DNA of 64,000 nucleotides from Entoloma clypeatum (taxonomy: Eukaryota > Basidiomycota > Agaricomycetes > Agaricales > Entolomataceae). Location of the stretch: assembly GCA_963565915.1 (NCBI GenBank), contig OY751486.1:3038001-3102000 (forward strand), read 5' to 3'. Under the pieces are notes generated by a model. That model worked only from the letters and a program-made list of their open reading frames with translations. It searched no databases and had not been told where the DNA came from. Both the position numbers and the translations under genes were made by a program. This document shows positions 20,566 to 32,450 of this stretch, piece by piece (position 1 is the first letter of the stretch; each line of letters begins with the position of its first letter).

Positions 20566-22758
20566 CTACTCAGCAACCCGGGAACTCCCGGCCGGTCGTG
20601 TCATTGAACCATTAGCAACAACCAGGCGCAAGCTAGTACTAGGCAACGGGGGATCGAGCGCGGCTTCATGATCATGACGCAGTTCAGAGTTTGCATTGAC
20701 TAAGACTTGCTCGCCGATTGCAACCATTGCCTCGAGCAATGGCCTGCCACTGATCTCATTATGGATGAATGGGTGGGTGGAATCGATGATATCTCGATAG
20801 CCTACGCGGTCCCTGTACTCGAGGGTGACACCGCCGTGGGTCAATCCGTGGGAGGCGACCATGCACTCGTCATACGTGTGATGCTTGTTGAACCCGATCA
20901 GGGCCGCGAGCAAGGTGAGGCGGAGCTGCTCGAGGTTAGGGTGGTCGTCCTTCTTGCAGCCCTCCGGGTCGACGTTGTCGAGGAAGATGCGGGAATAGCT
21001 CAGCATGTGGCCGCTGGGACCGGTGTAGATTGGGCGGTGGTTCTTAACGGCACGGGTCTGCCAGTCCCTAGCGGCTTCGACGGCTTGGTTGACAATGGCG
21101 TCGAGCTTGTCAGCGCGGCTTTTGGCGCGAGGATAGGCGGTGATGTTGCCGAAGAGCTGGTCGAGCTCGGATTCGCGCAGGCGCTCGAGTTTGCGGCGAT
21201 ACTCGGCTCCAGCAGACTCGGGGGTGGAAATCGAGTTCACCTTACGGCCAACCACCTGGGGATAGTAACGTGCGACGTTGAGGGTGAGGGGGCTGGCGAT
21301 CTTGGGATCTTTGATGTCGGAGTAGACGAGATGAGCGAGATAGTCGATAATGGCACGTGTCCTGGAAGACATCCTCGCCCGCTTTTCGTACTCCTCGGCA
21401 AACGGGTTGTCCTCCTTCTTCATAGGAGTGTCGCACCAGGTGAGACCCAGGAAGCGCGTATAGAATGCCTTCCGCTTGGTCTCGTCGTAGGTCATGAGGG
21501 GGATAATGCACGGGAGGCTGAGCACGTGGAAACCACAGTCGCCGAGAGTGAGATTGCCACCAAGGAAGTGACCGGCATCACTTGTGAGGTCTGGGCTCTC
21601 TATGAAGATGATTAGATGGGAAAACATAAGAAGTGGAAGGAGAGGGCTCGCCCGCTGTCCCGAAGTTGGTTCTGATGCGGTAGAGCTCCACGACGCGAGC
21701 GGGATCCCTGGGATCCCAAGTAAACAAAGAACACAGCTCTTTCCACTTTTTGTTCTCCCGGTCCAGACGGAGGACTTCGACGAGTCTGCGTTCGATGTAG
21801 TTGATACCGAAGAGGGGTATCTGCTGGGGTCCGAACTCGTCGAAGCCATAGGAGAAGGAGAACTGGTTGTTCCAAGGGAGGTAGCTCGCCGGGTCTGTGA
21901 TGTACCTGGCCATTGCTTTGGGAGCCTTGAAGTTGTGGAGGCGGTCTGGGCGGCGCAGCTGCATCTGGATTAGGTACATATGGTACTCTAAGTCGTCGTC
22001 CATATCGGCGGCAAGCTCCAGCGATCCGTTGTAGTAGCCAACCTGTCCAAGGAGACATTCGCGAAGCTTGTACGTGTAGCGAATCTTTCGGAAGAGCAGG
22101 GCAAGGTTATCGGCACCAGGAAAAAAAAAAAGAGTCTATGGCAGCTATGGTGCTATGTCACACTATATAGTGCAAGATATCAGCCAACTTGCACTATAGT
22201 TGTTGTAGCAACAGGTTTTTTTCCTGATGGGGCATCACGTTGCTCCCCCAGTAACGGGCGGGACTACGGTCCAGGATTTTCTGGCGGACGCGCCTTCCCG
22301 AGAGAGAGGGCGTGATCCATTAGGTACGACTTCTCGGTTTTCTCGTCCTGCAGGGCATAGTCACGCTCCAGGGTGAAATCGTTGATGTGAGCGACGAGAT
22401 CAGCCTCGGTGCCGATGGGGGTGTCGTCTTTCCCGGGGACCGCGTCCGGAGTATGGAGCGCGGCGAAGGTAGAGTTGTAAATTTCTTCCCAGTTGGTGTA
22501 GCCCGGAATCTCGCCGGCGATGTGCTTCGCCCAGTTGAGTATCTGGTCCCTAATGGTCTTCGTGACGCCAGGCTTGGCGGTCGCGCGGTCGATGTCGAAT
22601 CCGAACCTGAGAATCTTGGAGAGGGCGTCTTCGACGGCGTCGTTTAGGGTCAAGATGAGCCATTCGTCACGCTGGTAGATGTTGCGATCTATGATGCCGC
22701 GGCTGATGTCAGGCGAGGTGGCCTGACTGCCGGCGATATTAACAGCGAGAGATGCCAT
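20566..22758 (-). CDS. Unrecognised fungal protein, about 750 residues, possibly disrupted
   Basis: The start is at 22758 (MASLAVNIAGSQ) and the stop at 20566. The first exon runs to the ENPG codons near 22273. Matching frame resumes at PGADNLALLFRKI near 22115 and runs to 21652. A likely GC-AG intron follows (21600-21651), then a long last exon from 21599. Notable segments are YLPWNNQFSFSYGFDEFG, GHFLGGNLTLGDCGFHVLSLP and FNKHHTYDECMVASHGLTHGG, the last with clustered His/Cys that could bind metal. No signal peptide or membrane helix was seen. I do not recognise the family. Between the first two coding blocks lies a foldback sequence, and no in-frame GT-AG splice was found across it, so this copy may be broken. 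Confidence 0.6.
22117..22239. repeat. Foldback (MITE-like) insertion in the 20566-22758 gene
   Basis: An outer inverted repeat CAGGAAAAAAA / TTTTTTTCCTG encloses a second inverted repeat CACTATATAGTGCAAG / CTTGCACTATAGT. The whole of about 120 bp can fold on itself. The word CCTGG occurs at both edges of the broken coding sequence, so the frame would join cleanly if the insert were absent. Confidence 0.55.
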
Positions 22759-23557
22759 GTGCCGTCAGATGGAAGCTCGAGTCAAGATTTGACTCCTGAC
22801 TCTTTGGTACTGATGTTACTGCGTAAATGGCGTGAAGAAGGAAGGTGGTATTTACATGAGGTAGGAAGTAATAAGTGGTAACGATGCATATGGTGGGCGA
22901 CGCCCCGAAGGGGCTCCGACTAGCCGCGCCTAAGTGAAACCAGACGAGATGAGCAGCGCGGGTGGGCGGCAAGGCGCCGGTGATGCGAGTCTTTCTCACC
23001 GAGCGTCAGTGGTGTCACAGATTCACGGCTGTCCAAGAATGTGAATGTGTCAAGGGAGTGGTGGGTGGGTCGAAAATGCTGAGCTTTCATAAGGTAGGGG
23101 ACATCCATCCCGCCAACGTCACGTGCTAAGCGTGACAGCGTCCTAATTCGGCGCAAAGGACAAAACTATCTGGTTATATGAGATCTAAGGACTTTCGTCC
23201 TAATCGCAGCTCAACATTGTATAGATATCCTACAATAGATATTTGTACCATAGTCCGATTAAGGAAATTTTACGTTGTCGAAAAGCCTATACACTTTTTG
23301 TCCTCTCACATGTCCAAAAACGCATCGTGTCGCGTCTTAACATGCCTAAACGTGCAAGACACGTCCTTTCACACCTCAAAAACTTCACTTGTGGCTTTAT
23401 TGAACAACTTTCACCACGTAAAAGAAGGCGGACAGTGGAAAATAAGGAGAATGAGAGAATCTTTCAGGCACGTCATTATATCCCTGCATGACCTCTTTCG
23501 GACGTCTCATGCCAATATGTTATTTAATGATATCTAGGGTGATCAAATGTCACTATC
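22759..23557. other. Intergenic region
   Basis: No supported gene. The first part should be the promoter of the minus-strand gene ending at 20566. Short frames at 23178-23540 have no recognisable domain; they may be the unrecognised 5' part of the transposase relic that follows. Confidence 0.5.
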
Positions 23558-23880
23558 CATTTTCTCCCAAAGTTCCATTGTGAACTCAACTTCATCGAGC
23601 AATGCTGGGGATATGCTAAACGGCTCTACCGACTCAACCCTGAGTCCTCCCGTGAGGATCAACTCAAAGGGAATGCTCTTGAAGCACTGGATGCGGTCCC
23701 TATTGAGTCAATGTGTCGGTAAGCCTGCGATTTACTCATGCCTTCGTGAACCCTTCAGAACCCTTGATGCCGATCACAGATTTGCGATGCGCTCTCGGCG
23801 ATTTATGGTCGCATATTCGATGGGCCTGGCTGGTGTAGAAGCCGCTTGGGCTGCTAGGGTGTATTCCCAGTCAAAACCGA
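23558..23880 (+). pseudogene. Decayed DDE transposase C-terminus (FLPKFHCELN type)
   Basis: One frame reads FLPKFHCELNFIEQCWGYAK and continues through LEALDAVPIESMCR. A second frame then gives RFAMRSRRFMVAYSMGLAG and EAAWAARVY. These are the conserved end of a transposase family abundant in agaric genomes, with the last acidic residue of the catalytic triad in the ELNFIEQCWG block. A frameshift near 23706 and missing N-terminal parts show it is dead. Confidence 0.75.
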
Positions 23881-24010
23881 ACCTGGCAGGGAACCAAAAT
23901 AATCGGCATCATCTGGTCTGATCTGATCCCACCAGGATCACACCCGATTTCCCTGACTGACACCTTCCCCATCAGGAAAGCATCAGAAAATTCCTGAAAT
24001 CAGCCGGTTT
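23862..24010 (+). repeat. Diverged repeat arm (partner at about 25258-25437, inverted)
   Basis: CCCAGTCAAAACCGAACCTGG here resembles CCCAGTGAAAATCGGACCTGG read on the minus strand near 25420. Both arms hold repeated CTGGTCTGATCTG-like words. The two arms may delimit an old element of about 1.6 kb. Confidence 0.35.
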
Positions 24011-24225
24011 TGGCTGGATTATGAATCAAATTAATCAAATTTTAGATGTATGCTCCCAGCCTCACCCTTCGACAGTTGAGGGCGGGGAAGATGTAATTAC
24101 TGCAGTGGAAGCTCAGACACGCACACACGGGGCGTTTGAAGATGCGTGGCACCTTCATTGGTACCAGGGAACGGCACAATGCGTGCCTTCGTCATTCACT
24201 GACGACTTTTCGTTTGAGGGACTCT

Positions 24226-24980
24226 TATGTCCCTCTAGGGTGCATTTTTCATTGTCGGTCGACTAGTGCGAGTTGACCCCGTCCGTTTACGCATTGACGA
24301 GGGAGAGCTTCGGCTCGACCTCACGTCGGTTGCTTCGACATCCCCCACGCTGTCCAATTGCCGGCGTTGGTTGTCGATTGACGGCTTCTGGTCGAGGGGC
24401 ATATGTTGTCCCTCCATTTCGTTGTCGGTCGACTACCTCGAGGCGACCTCGTTCCACCAGGCGTCGATGAGGGAGAGCTTCAGCTCGAGCCTCACATCGA
24501 CTTCCTCATCTGCCAACGCCGTCCAAGTGCTGGTGTTTCGATGCAGTGATGTGTGGCTAGCGTCTATGACCAGCACTGCGTACTGGTAGAGTTCAGGACG
24601 CGCAACATGCGCATCTGCTCGTCCAAGAATGTACATGATACCTTCGCCCTGTAGTGAGGATGACGCCATGGGCGTCGTCCCTTGTTACTGACAATATTAA
24701 GTTTGAGGGACAAGTGTGTCCCTCTAGGTTCTCCTTTTCCTATTGGCCCACTCATCAGAGTTGACCTTGTGTTCCTGCCGGTCAACGGGGGTGAGCTTCA
24801 TCTCGTCCTGGCATCGATTTCTCAGCGCATGCCTGGAATCTACGACCAGCACGTCCTGTTGGAGGCCTCAATGTGCATTGTTGCGAGTCAATGAGGACAC
24901 GTGGGGACAACGCCGCGGGTGTCGTCACGACTTTCGTTCAGGGGGCAATCATTGTCCCTCTGAGCTGTATCATCTTTTTG
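24226..24980. repeat. Diverged repeat units with TGTCCCTCTAGG landmarks
   Basis: Four spaced landmarks (near 24228, 24405, 24715 and 24950) read ATGTCCCTCTAGGG, TTGTCCCTCCATT, TGTGTCCCTCTAGG and ATTGTCCCTCTGAG. The first three are followed by related text: GTCGGTCGACTA or a similar word, then GAGGGAGAGCTTC(A/G)GCTCGA or a similar word. Spacing is uneven. No gene was recognised. Confidence 0.45.
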
Positions 24981-25257
24981 ACCAGGCGGTATGCGCGTGA
25001 GTCTGGCGCGAAGATAGCGAATAGGTATTTAATTCGATGGTGATGGTTTTACGGTTTTTCGAGTACTATTTGGAGGGGAAGTCGGTTTTTGGTTATTATT
25101 ATTGTATATTTCGAGTCACTGTAAATTACTACTATAACAATCAATGAGATTGAATTTTCAAATTATTGATCCTATACAAACAAAACAAACCAACTGAGCA
25201 ACCAAAAAATAAAAAATAAACCTGGAAATTTGTGAAGTTGTATCTGGTGGTGTCGGG

Positions 25258-25437
25258 TGATTTCAGATTTTGCCGGCTAATACTGCAACTTTCCTGAAAA
25301 TATCTGGTGAGAGCTGGTCTTTCAGTTTTTACAGGTTTCACCAGATCTGACCAGATTTAACCGGACTATTCCCATTCTGGCCTGATCCAGTCAGATCAAA
25401 TCCAGGTCCGATTTTCACTGGGGTGTATTGTGGGCAC
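25258..25437 (-). repeat. Second, inverted arm of the diverged repeat pair
   Basis: See 23862-24010. It also contains repeated CAGATCTGACCAGATTTAACC-like words. Confidence 0.35.
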
Positions 25438-26317
25438 CACACGTTCCCTGAAAATTTGCTCAAGAGGGCAGAGCTGGCATGTGCTCGCAAAACTTGACAG
25501 TATTTTTGTATCTTCTTGCTCAATTTCTCTTGCATTTCTTATCGCTTTGAACCATAGCATACTATACCATAATACCACAATATGTTGCTCTCCGATTAGG
25601 CTTATTTGCGTGGTACTCGCTCTTATTGCATTATCAATGTTTTTTGTCCCGTTTTGGATTGCATGTCACAAAGAAAATAACACCACGTGACGTTGGCGGC
25701 GGATGGATGTCCCCTACCTTAGCTCTTGCAAGCGAGGGCATGGACGCGGCGAGGAGGAAAGAGATGACTCTGCCGCATCCACGTGACATACCGAAGACGC
25801 TAATCAATCTCGCTCGTACCTCGCTCGCTTGATTGATACGTCAAGGGTCAGGTGATCTCGAGTCCCTTCCATCCTGGCGCGCATTACCACGCCGTGTACG
25901 TATACCAAGTAGCATACACTCGTTCTTCATCGGCGTGGTGAGACCCTTGCTGTTAGTTTCTGTTAGTCGCGCTTCGAAATTAGGCGGGAATCGGTCCAGT
26001 GGTCGGACAAATGTGTGCACTATGTATGGCAATGTCCCTGGCGGTGTTGTATCGCCAATGACCACTGGCTAACGGGTGAGCGTCAAGAAACAGAGCCAAC
26101 GTGTTTGATTTGTGTTGAACCTCGAACACAGAGTTGTGCCGTACTAGCTTCAACTGCTTCACAGCTAATCGCATGCAAACGCACCCATTCCTAGTTCACC
26201 GCGAACGCTTGTAGTCAACCACCCCAAAATCCACAATCTCGTGTGCCGAGTTCGGCGGCAGAAAGGAAGAATTCGTACGGTACGTAAAATGTTAAAAGAC
26301 TAAAAGGGAGCAGCAAA
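25438..26317. other. Intergenic region downstream of UTP14
   Basis: No domain-bearing frame was seen. The last part (26181-26317) is the UTP14 3' flank, including A-rich runs. A small palindrome GTACGGTACGTA lies near 26275. Confidence 0.5.
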
Positions 26318-29300
26318 TCAAGCCAACTTTTTTAGAGGATCGATTATCATGCCAGGCTGCAAGTGAAAAAGAAAAAAACATCTTAGCCCAAAAAAAAAAA
26401 AAACCAAAGAAACATCCCAAAACACACCTTCTTCACAACACGGGGCAGCGTCCCCCTCTGGAACCCCACGCGCGTATTCCACTCCGTCCCAAGTGGCGTC
26501 TCCATCGTCCGCTCGAACTGCGCCTTGCTCGTGTACGGATAAGGCAGGTCCTTCACTAGATACTTGGCTGCCTTCTTGTCTCGCTTCTCCGAGATGATGA
26601 CGTGGGCCTTGCCGTAGTCTGCGCGTGTCGTTGGAGCAACACCAGCGACTTTTTTGACGTATTTCGGTTTTGCTGCGGATTTTTGGATGCCGGCACCGCC
26701 CCACGAGCCCTGGTCACATGAACGGTGGTTTGAGTATGTGGGAAGGTAGGAAGGAGAAAGACAGTACACACCCATCCCGGTAGGGTCGTATCCACCTCCT
26801 TTGGAGCATCTGCTGCGATCTCCCGTCTCTTAGCCTCCTCGAATTGCTACAACGATAAGTAGAATGAGACACTGGTAAGTGACGAGATACGAAATGAAAG
26901 CTCACCTGGACAACATTATCCCCAGCAAAGGCAAGTGCAACAAGGTCTCGCTGCTCAAACGCCTTAACACCCCCATTCACTCGTCCTTTTCCCTTCACTT
27001 TCATCTCCAAAGCCAATTCCTGTTCCTCGATCTCCGCACTGGCGTCATTCTCATCATCACCCGCCACAACAGCGTTGGCAACGCCCATCAGTTTCCCTGC
27101 CTTCGCCGTTCCCGTGCCCAGACTGGCCGAAGGAGCACCTTCGGGCAACATAAGCACCTCTTCCATCGAAACTTCCACAACAGCCTCGTCCCGCCTCTTC
27201 TCCTTCTCCTCCTCCCCCTTCCGCGCCAACTTCCGCAGCTTGTTCTTCGACTTGGTCATCACGGAGCTGTCCTTCCCCACCACCACCTCGTTGTTTTTCT
27301 TCGGCGCCTTCACCGTCGTCGAGTCACCCTGCGGACCTCTAGCATCACTCCGGCCGGAAATGAGCCACGGGTTCGGCGCGGACTCGGACGGGAGGGGAAC
27401 GACAGAGCGCCGCTCAGATCGTGGGGAGATGGGCGGGGTAGAGAGGAGGTCTGCAGATTTGAGGGTGACACTGGACGTGTCGGACGCTAGGGAGCCGATG
27501 GGGCGGGGTTGACGCTGAGTTGCCTGAATAGAAAATGAGAATTGAACCAGAAGCGAGGAAGAAGGGAAATACTCACAGCGCTTGGGTGGTAGGCTACTCG
27601 TCCGCCGGTGCGTTGCATCACAACACCACTTGCTAGATCGACTTCTTGTGTGGGTGTTGCATCTTGCCCTTCTTCCCCGTCGCTCGCCGAGCCGGCACCC
27701 TCCCCTCCACCCATCTCCTTGATGAAATCATCAACCATCCTGTTTGTGGCGTGCTGCTGCCTCGCCATCGCATCCTTCATAAACTTCATCTCAAATATGC
27801 TCTTCCTCGCGCCCTCCGGCTCGCCATCCATCCCTACCTCCTTCAGCTCCTCAAAGGCATCCTGCTTTATCCTTTCTACCCCTCCCTCCCCATCATCGCT
27901 TGGGTCTTCATCCTCATCCTCATCCCCGCTCTCCCCCTCACTTCCCACCCCCTTAATCCTCCTCCTCAACTTCTCCCCCCTCGCCAACATCTCCTCAATC
28001 TCCATCCTGCCCCCCTCCTCCTGCCCCTCCCTCCCCCTCATCTGCTTCGCCCACTTCCCCGTATGCTTATGCTTCAACGTCGCCCTCTCCCTCGCCCGCT
28101 CGACATCCCGCTTCCTCCTCCCCTCCTCCTCCAGCTCGTCATCCTCCTCCCCTTCCTCACCACCCAACCGCTCCCGCTCCTTCCGCCTCATCTTACGGTA
28201 CGTCTTACTCTTGATCTTCGCCACCCGTCTCGCCTTAATCTCGGCGCGAAACATAAGCTCCCGCATCTGGCGCAGCTCCGCGCGGCGCTCGGCGACTTCT
28301 TCGATCGAGAGCTTGTTAGTGGCGAGCATGGCGGATTCGGTGTGTTGGAGGTCTTCTTCGCGGAGCTTGGCGGATTTGAGGAGGGCGTCGATGGAGGTTT
28401 CGAGGGGTGTTGTCGGCTGGGGGAACACGGAGAAGGAAATTTTAGGTTTGACTTAAGAGGAAAAATGGGCAGGGAAAAGACGGACCTTGAACTTGGCGGT
28501 GAGTTCAAGATTAGAGACACGCCCCGTGGGTTGAACTTGCAATGGGAAACTTAAATGCTCAGCCTACAAGTAAACGTCAGCAAGGAAAGAAGTCGAAGCA
28601 TAAGATTCAATACCGACCTCCCGGATCCGCTTCATCGTCCCAGACCACTTATCTACCTCCTCCTTCGTCTGTTCGTACGCCGCCTCGCGATCGAGGCGTT
28701 CCTGTGCGCGCTGAGGAAGAGGAGCAGCCAAGGTTTGTATTTTTGATGACGAGGACGGGAGAAGGGCCCTGGTTGATTTTTTGAGAGACTGGAGAGTCTG
28801 GGATTGGGAGCCTGAGGCGAGAGGGGCGAGGAGGTCATTCAGATTGAGTTTCGTTCCTATAGAAAAAACCGACGGTTACATTTCTTTATAAAGGAGAGAG
28901 GGATAGTGGAGGCACGTACCGGGCGCAGCATGGAACTCGTTCTCTGCGCCTGCTTCAGTACGTTCCTTTAGAGACAACCGACGTTGCTTCCGTGAGCGCC
29001 CTGCGTCTTTTTCGGTCGTACTGGCCTCGCCTTCCGGCGCCTTGCGTTTTTTTAGTGCGATGACATCGAGTCCAGAGATGAAGTTTTGTAGTTCATCCAA
29101 AGCCTCCGGGGCAGCGTCCTCGTCGTCTGAAGCCTCTACTGCAGGGGCATCGTCTTCATCCTCGTCATCATCTTCATCATCTTCCTCATCCTCGCCATCC
29201 TCTTCATCCTCGCCATCTTCATCTTCATCATCATCCCCTTCATCCCGGTCCGATTCCTTACTTGGAAAAAACGCTGCAAACCGATCTTCATCGCTCTCAT

Positions 29301-29688
29301 CAAACGCAGCCTCACTGTCGATATCCTCGTCGTCCCCACTATCGATCATCTCCCCCTCGACATTCTCCCCGACCAGCCTCGCTGTCCGTACACCCTCACC
29401 CCCGTCGGACGCGACACCGTATTCCTTCGCCTCTTCGCGATCTAGATCCAGCGTCACCCTCGACCGACGGGAGGATGCCGAGGCCTCCGGCGCATATTCG
29501 TACACATCGTCTGAGAGACCCAGGGAGGTGCCCTGCGATTTTTGAGACTTGAGGGATTGTCGGCGGGCGTAGCCAGCTGCGGCATTGGCCTTGGCTTTTC
29601 CGTTGGTGGAAATGCGATGAGATCGCAATTTTTGGGAGCCTCCGGCCGAGTGTGCGCCCCTTCCAGACGCCCTTCTGGCTTTTGGCAT
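26318..29688 (-). CDS. UTP14: U3 snoRNA-associated protein Utp14 (SSU processome)
   Basis: A nucleolar protein of the small-subunit processome that activates the helicase Dhr1 during 18S rRNA maturation. Eight exons on the minus strand (about 29688-28920, 28856-28618, 28563-28486, 28416-27577, 27523-26906, 26846-26772, 26709-26428, 26356-26318) give about 980 residues, within the fungal range. Diagnostic segments are KLNLNDLLAPLAS, APLPQRAQERLDREAAYEQ, EVDKWSGTMKRIREAEHLSF, IKSKTYRKMRRKE, ATLKHKHTGKWAKQM, GWGSWGG, the KRDKKAAKYLVKDLPYPYTS block, and MIIDPLKKLA at the end. The N-terminus (MPKARRASGRG) is basic. A long Asp/Glu tract encoded near 29140-29260 follows and is typical of the family. 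Antisense frames over this gene are low-complexity shadows. Confidence 0.95.
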
Positions 29689-30453
29689 CCTTCGACGTTC
29701 AAGTTTGGCTTGCGATCGGCAAATATAATGCTTATATAATGCTGTGTATGTCCTTGTACACACTCCTTTCGGAACCTGCCTTCTTTGTTGCACTTTCGTC
29801 ACGATCTTCGGAGACTGCCGACTGAGCCTGAATGTGGCCGTGGGAACGACAAAACAGACAGACCCACGAAAAGTCATCCCTGTGGGAGTGATCCCTGGGG
29901 ATAGCAGTACGTCGGCAGTCGGCTCATCCTAGCATAGCCACTGTTCCATCATAGGGAGCGTGAGACGTAACCCATACATTATACCTATAACCTGGCACGT
30001 GACGATCTCACTGTTAGGTTGCATCCAAAAATAGGGAGTGGGGATCTGCCATCACGGAGTGTTAGGGTAGTGGTTAAGCCCTCTGATGAGCCCCTTCGCA
30101 AGGGCGAAACACCAAAGACCCCGCTCTGTGGCTTTCTCACGGCTCGTGGGTTCAATCCTCAGAGCACCACAAGAAGGTGCAGGAGGGATCCAGGTCGCCT
30201 TATAGACTCCAGAAAACATGTAGGCAGCTATCGGATCCTAGGTAGGAACAGGTTGCGAACTTGGTTATAAGATCAACTTTCAATTGAAGTATCTGAACCC
30301 ATTGGTGGAACACACGACGTACTGGTTCAAGTTGGAGCGTAAAGTAACCGAGTCGGGCATCCCGGTCCGGGATCCGGTCCGCCTCCACCGCTATATAACT
30401 TGCAGATGCTCGACATCGACATCTACTCATATACATCCCCCCGTAACTAAGAA
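29689..30453. other. Divergent promoter region between UTP14 and fuconate dehydratase
   Basis: The two genes are transcribed away from each other. A tRNA-like segment lies at about 30058-30173. TATATAA near 30393 may be the core promoter of the gene at 30454. Confidence 0.55.
30058..30173 (+). tRNA. tRNA-Ser/Leu-like sequence with A and B boxes, probably a relic
   Basis: It contains TTAGGGTAGTGGTTAAGCCC, an A-box/D-arm with a GGG/CCC stem and the GTGGTTAAG word of class II tRNAs, and later CTCGTGGGTTCAATCC (B box). Between them is a hairpin GCCCCTTCGCAAGGGC. The acceptor ends and T stem pair imperfectly. It could be a tRNA pseudogene, an intron-bearing tRNA or a SINE head. Confidence 0.3.
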
Positions 30454-32395
30454 ATGGTGAAGATTATTGGGTACAAGGTGCATGGTATGTGTTTCAACGA
30501 GTGGTCGATGCAGGATGTGACGACGTCGCATACTTCTAGACGTGCGCTTCCCGACTTCGTTGACTGGAGATGGGACCGATGCGATGTACGTCCCCGGTCA
30601 AGTTTACCCAAGAACTACTACCGAGGAAGGTGTTACAGGAACACCGACTGCGACTACTCCTCGGCCTACGTCGCCCTCCTCACCGACTCGGATCTCGTGG
30701 GGTACGGTATGACCTTCACCATCGGGCGCGGGAACGACATCGTACGTACGCATCTCATTTTCTCCCATCTAATCTTCACACCGATGACTGGGATTACAAC
30801 AGGTCTGCCTAGCGATCAAACAAGTCGCCGACCGCCTCATCGGCAAAGACACCGAGTCCCTCTTCACCAACATGGGCCAGACATGGGACTACATGATGGC
30901 CGACCCGCAGCTCCGCTGGTCAGTCCCACATCCTCCCCAACCCCTCCTCCTTTCTTCCCACCCAAATCATACCAACCTCACCCCCTTCACCCCACCAGGA
31001 TCGGCCCCGAAAAAGGCGTCATCCACATCGCTTCCGGCGCCGTCAACAACGCCCTCTGGGACCTCTACGCCCGCTCCGCGCGCAAGCCCCTCTGGAAGCT
31101 CCTCATCGACTTCACGCCCGAGCAGCTCGTGCAGAGCGCCGCTTGGCGCTACATCTCCGACGCCATCACGAAGGAGGAGGCGCTGGAGATGCTCAAGGCG
31201 AAAGAGCCAGGGAAGAAGGAGAGGGAGGAGAGAGTGCGCAGGGAGGGGTACCCCGCATATGTGACGTCGGCGGGGTGGCTTGGTGCGGTTTTTTTTCTTC
31301 CTTTGCCTTCTCCGCCAACAGCCGGGATTGTAGGGTATACGGACGAGAAAGTCGCGCAGCTGACGAAAGGAGCTCTCGCTGCCGGGTTCTCCCACTTCAA
31401 GATGAAAGTCGGCGCTGACCTCGCAGATGACCTTCGTCGCGGCGAGCTCATCCGGTCCATCATCGACGACCCTCAACACCTCCCGCCCGGGACCGTACCA
31501 AAGGATCCACAGAGTGAAGAGCTAAGGGGGAAAAACGCGGGACCGACGGGGTCGGTGTTGATGATCGACGCGAACCAGGTGTGGGACGTGAACCAGGCGG
31601 TGGAGTACGTGACTGGGTTGAAGGCGATCAAGCCCTGGTTTGTACTACCTCCTCCTCTCGTCCTCTCTCGGAATGACGTGTGTTCGCTTCTGGGGAAAGG
31701 TTCATCGAGGAGCCGACGGCGCCGGACGACATCCTAGGGCACGCCGCGATACGGAAAGCGCTGAGGCCACATGGGATCGGAGTCGCGACGGGGGAGCATG
31801 CGCACAATCGGATGGTGTTCAAGCAGCTGTTGCAGGCCGAGGCGATCGATGTGGTGCAGATCGACTCGTGCAGGCTGGCGGGGGTGAGTGAGGTGTTGAG
31901 CGTGTTGCTCATGGCTGCAAAGTTTGTGGCCTTGTCTGGGTCTTTCCTTGGGACACGCGTGTGTGCTGAAGGAAAAGTGTAGGTTCGGCGTGCCGGTGTG
32001 TCCGCATGCAGGTGGTGTCGGGTTGTGTGAATATGTCATTCACCTGAGGTGAATACTACTTTCTTCTGAGAGATGCCAGAGTGACGTGGTTTGCGATGAT
32101 GCAGCTTGATCGACTACATCGCCGTATCTGGGACGATGGAGCGCAACGTGCTTGAATACGTGGACCACCTCCACGAGCACTTTGTGACGCCATGTACCAT
32201 CAACGCGCGGGGTCGCTATAACGTGCCGACGAACCCTGATGAGGGGTACAGGTGAGTTTTCCGTCTTGGCTACATGGAAAGCGGGAATGAAGTGCCAAAT
32301 AATCCGACAGCATCGAGATGCACAAGGCGAGTATTGCAGAATATGAGTGGCCGAATGGGTCGTACTGGGTTGGGGCGAGAGCTGCGAAGTCGTGA
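30454..32395 (+). CDS. L-fuconate dehydratase (enolase superfamily, ENOSF1-like)
   Basis: Dehydrates L-fuconate to 2-keto-3-deoxy-L-fuconate in non-phosphorylating fucose breakdown (expected EC 4.2.1.68). About nine GT-AG introns, several with short first exons ([19 protein letters not shown] spans three), give one frame of about 450 residues. Mandelate-racemase-type catalytic parts are all present: the KxK base in [10 protein letters not shown]; metal ligands D in MIDANQ, E in [11 protein letters not shown] and E in ATGEHAHN; then QIDSCR and the histidine in [12 protein letters not shown]. The stop is at 32393-32395. The match to fungal and animal ENOSF1 proteins runs over the whole length, so I rate this above other acid-sugar dehydratases. 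Confidence 0.9.
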
Positions 32396-32450
32396 ATCGT
32401 CGTTGTGTACTTGTTGCGTTTTCTATAAATAAACTGTATTCCCGACCTAC

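Noticed and set aside
20707..21615. 302-residue plus-strand frame
   Set aside because: Antisense shadow of the minus-strand gene; the minus frame continues coherently through neighbouring exons.
22117..22264. Ordinary GT-AG intron between the first two coding blocks of the 20566-22758 gene
   Set aside because: None of the AG acceptors I tried keeps the frame with the available donors, and the segment folds as a perfect outer inverted repeat.
27608..28554. Long Leu/Pro/Ser-rich plus-strand frames
   Set aside because: Shadows of UTP14, whose minus-strand frame matches the family over its whole length.
29042..29545. Poly-serine plus-strand frame
   Set aside because: Antisense of the acidic Asp/Glu tract of UTP14.
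30967..31479. Minus-strand frame over the fuconate dehydratase
   Set aside because: Shadow; the plus strand encodes all enolase-superfamily catalytic residues.
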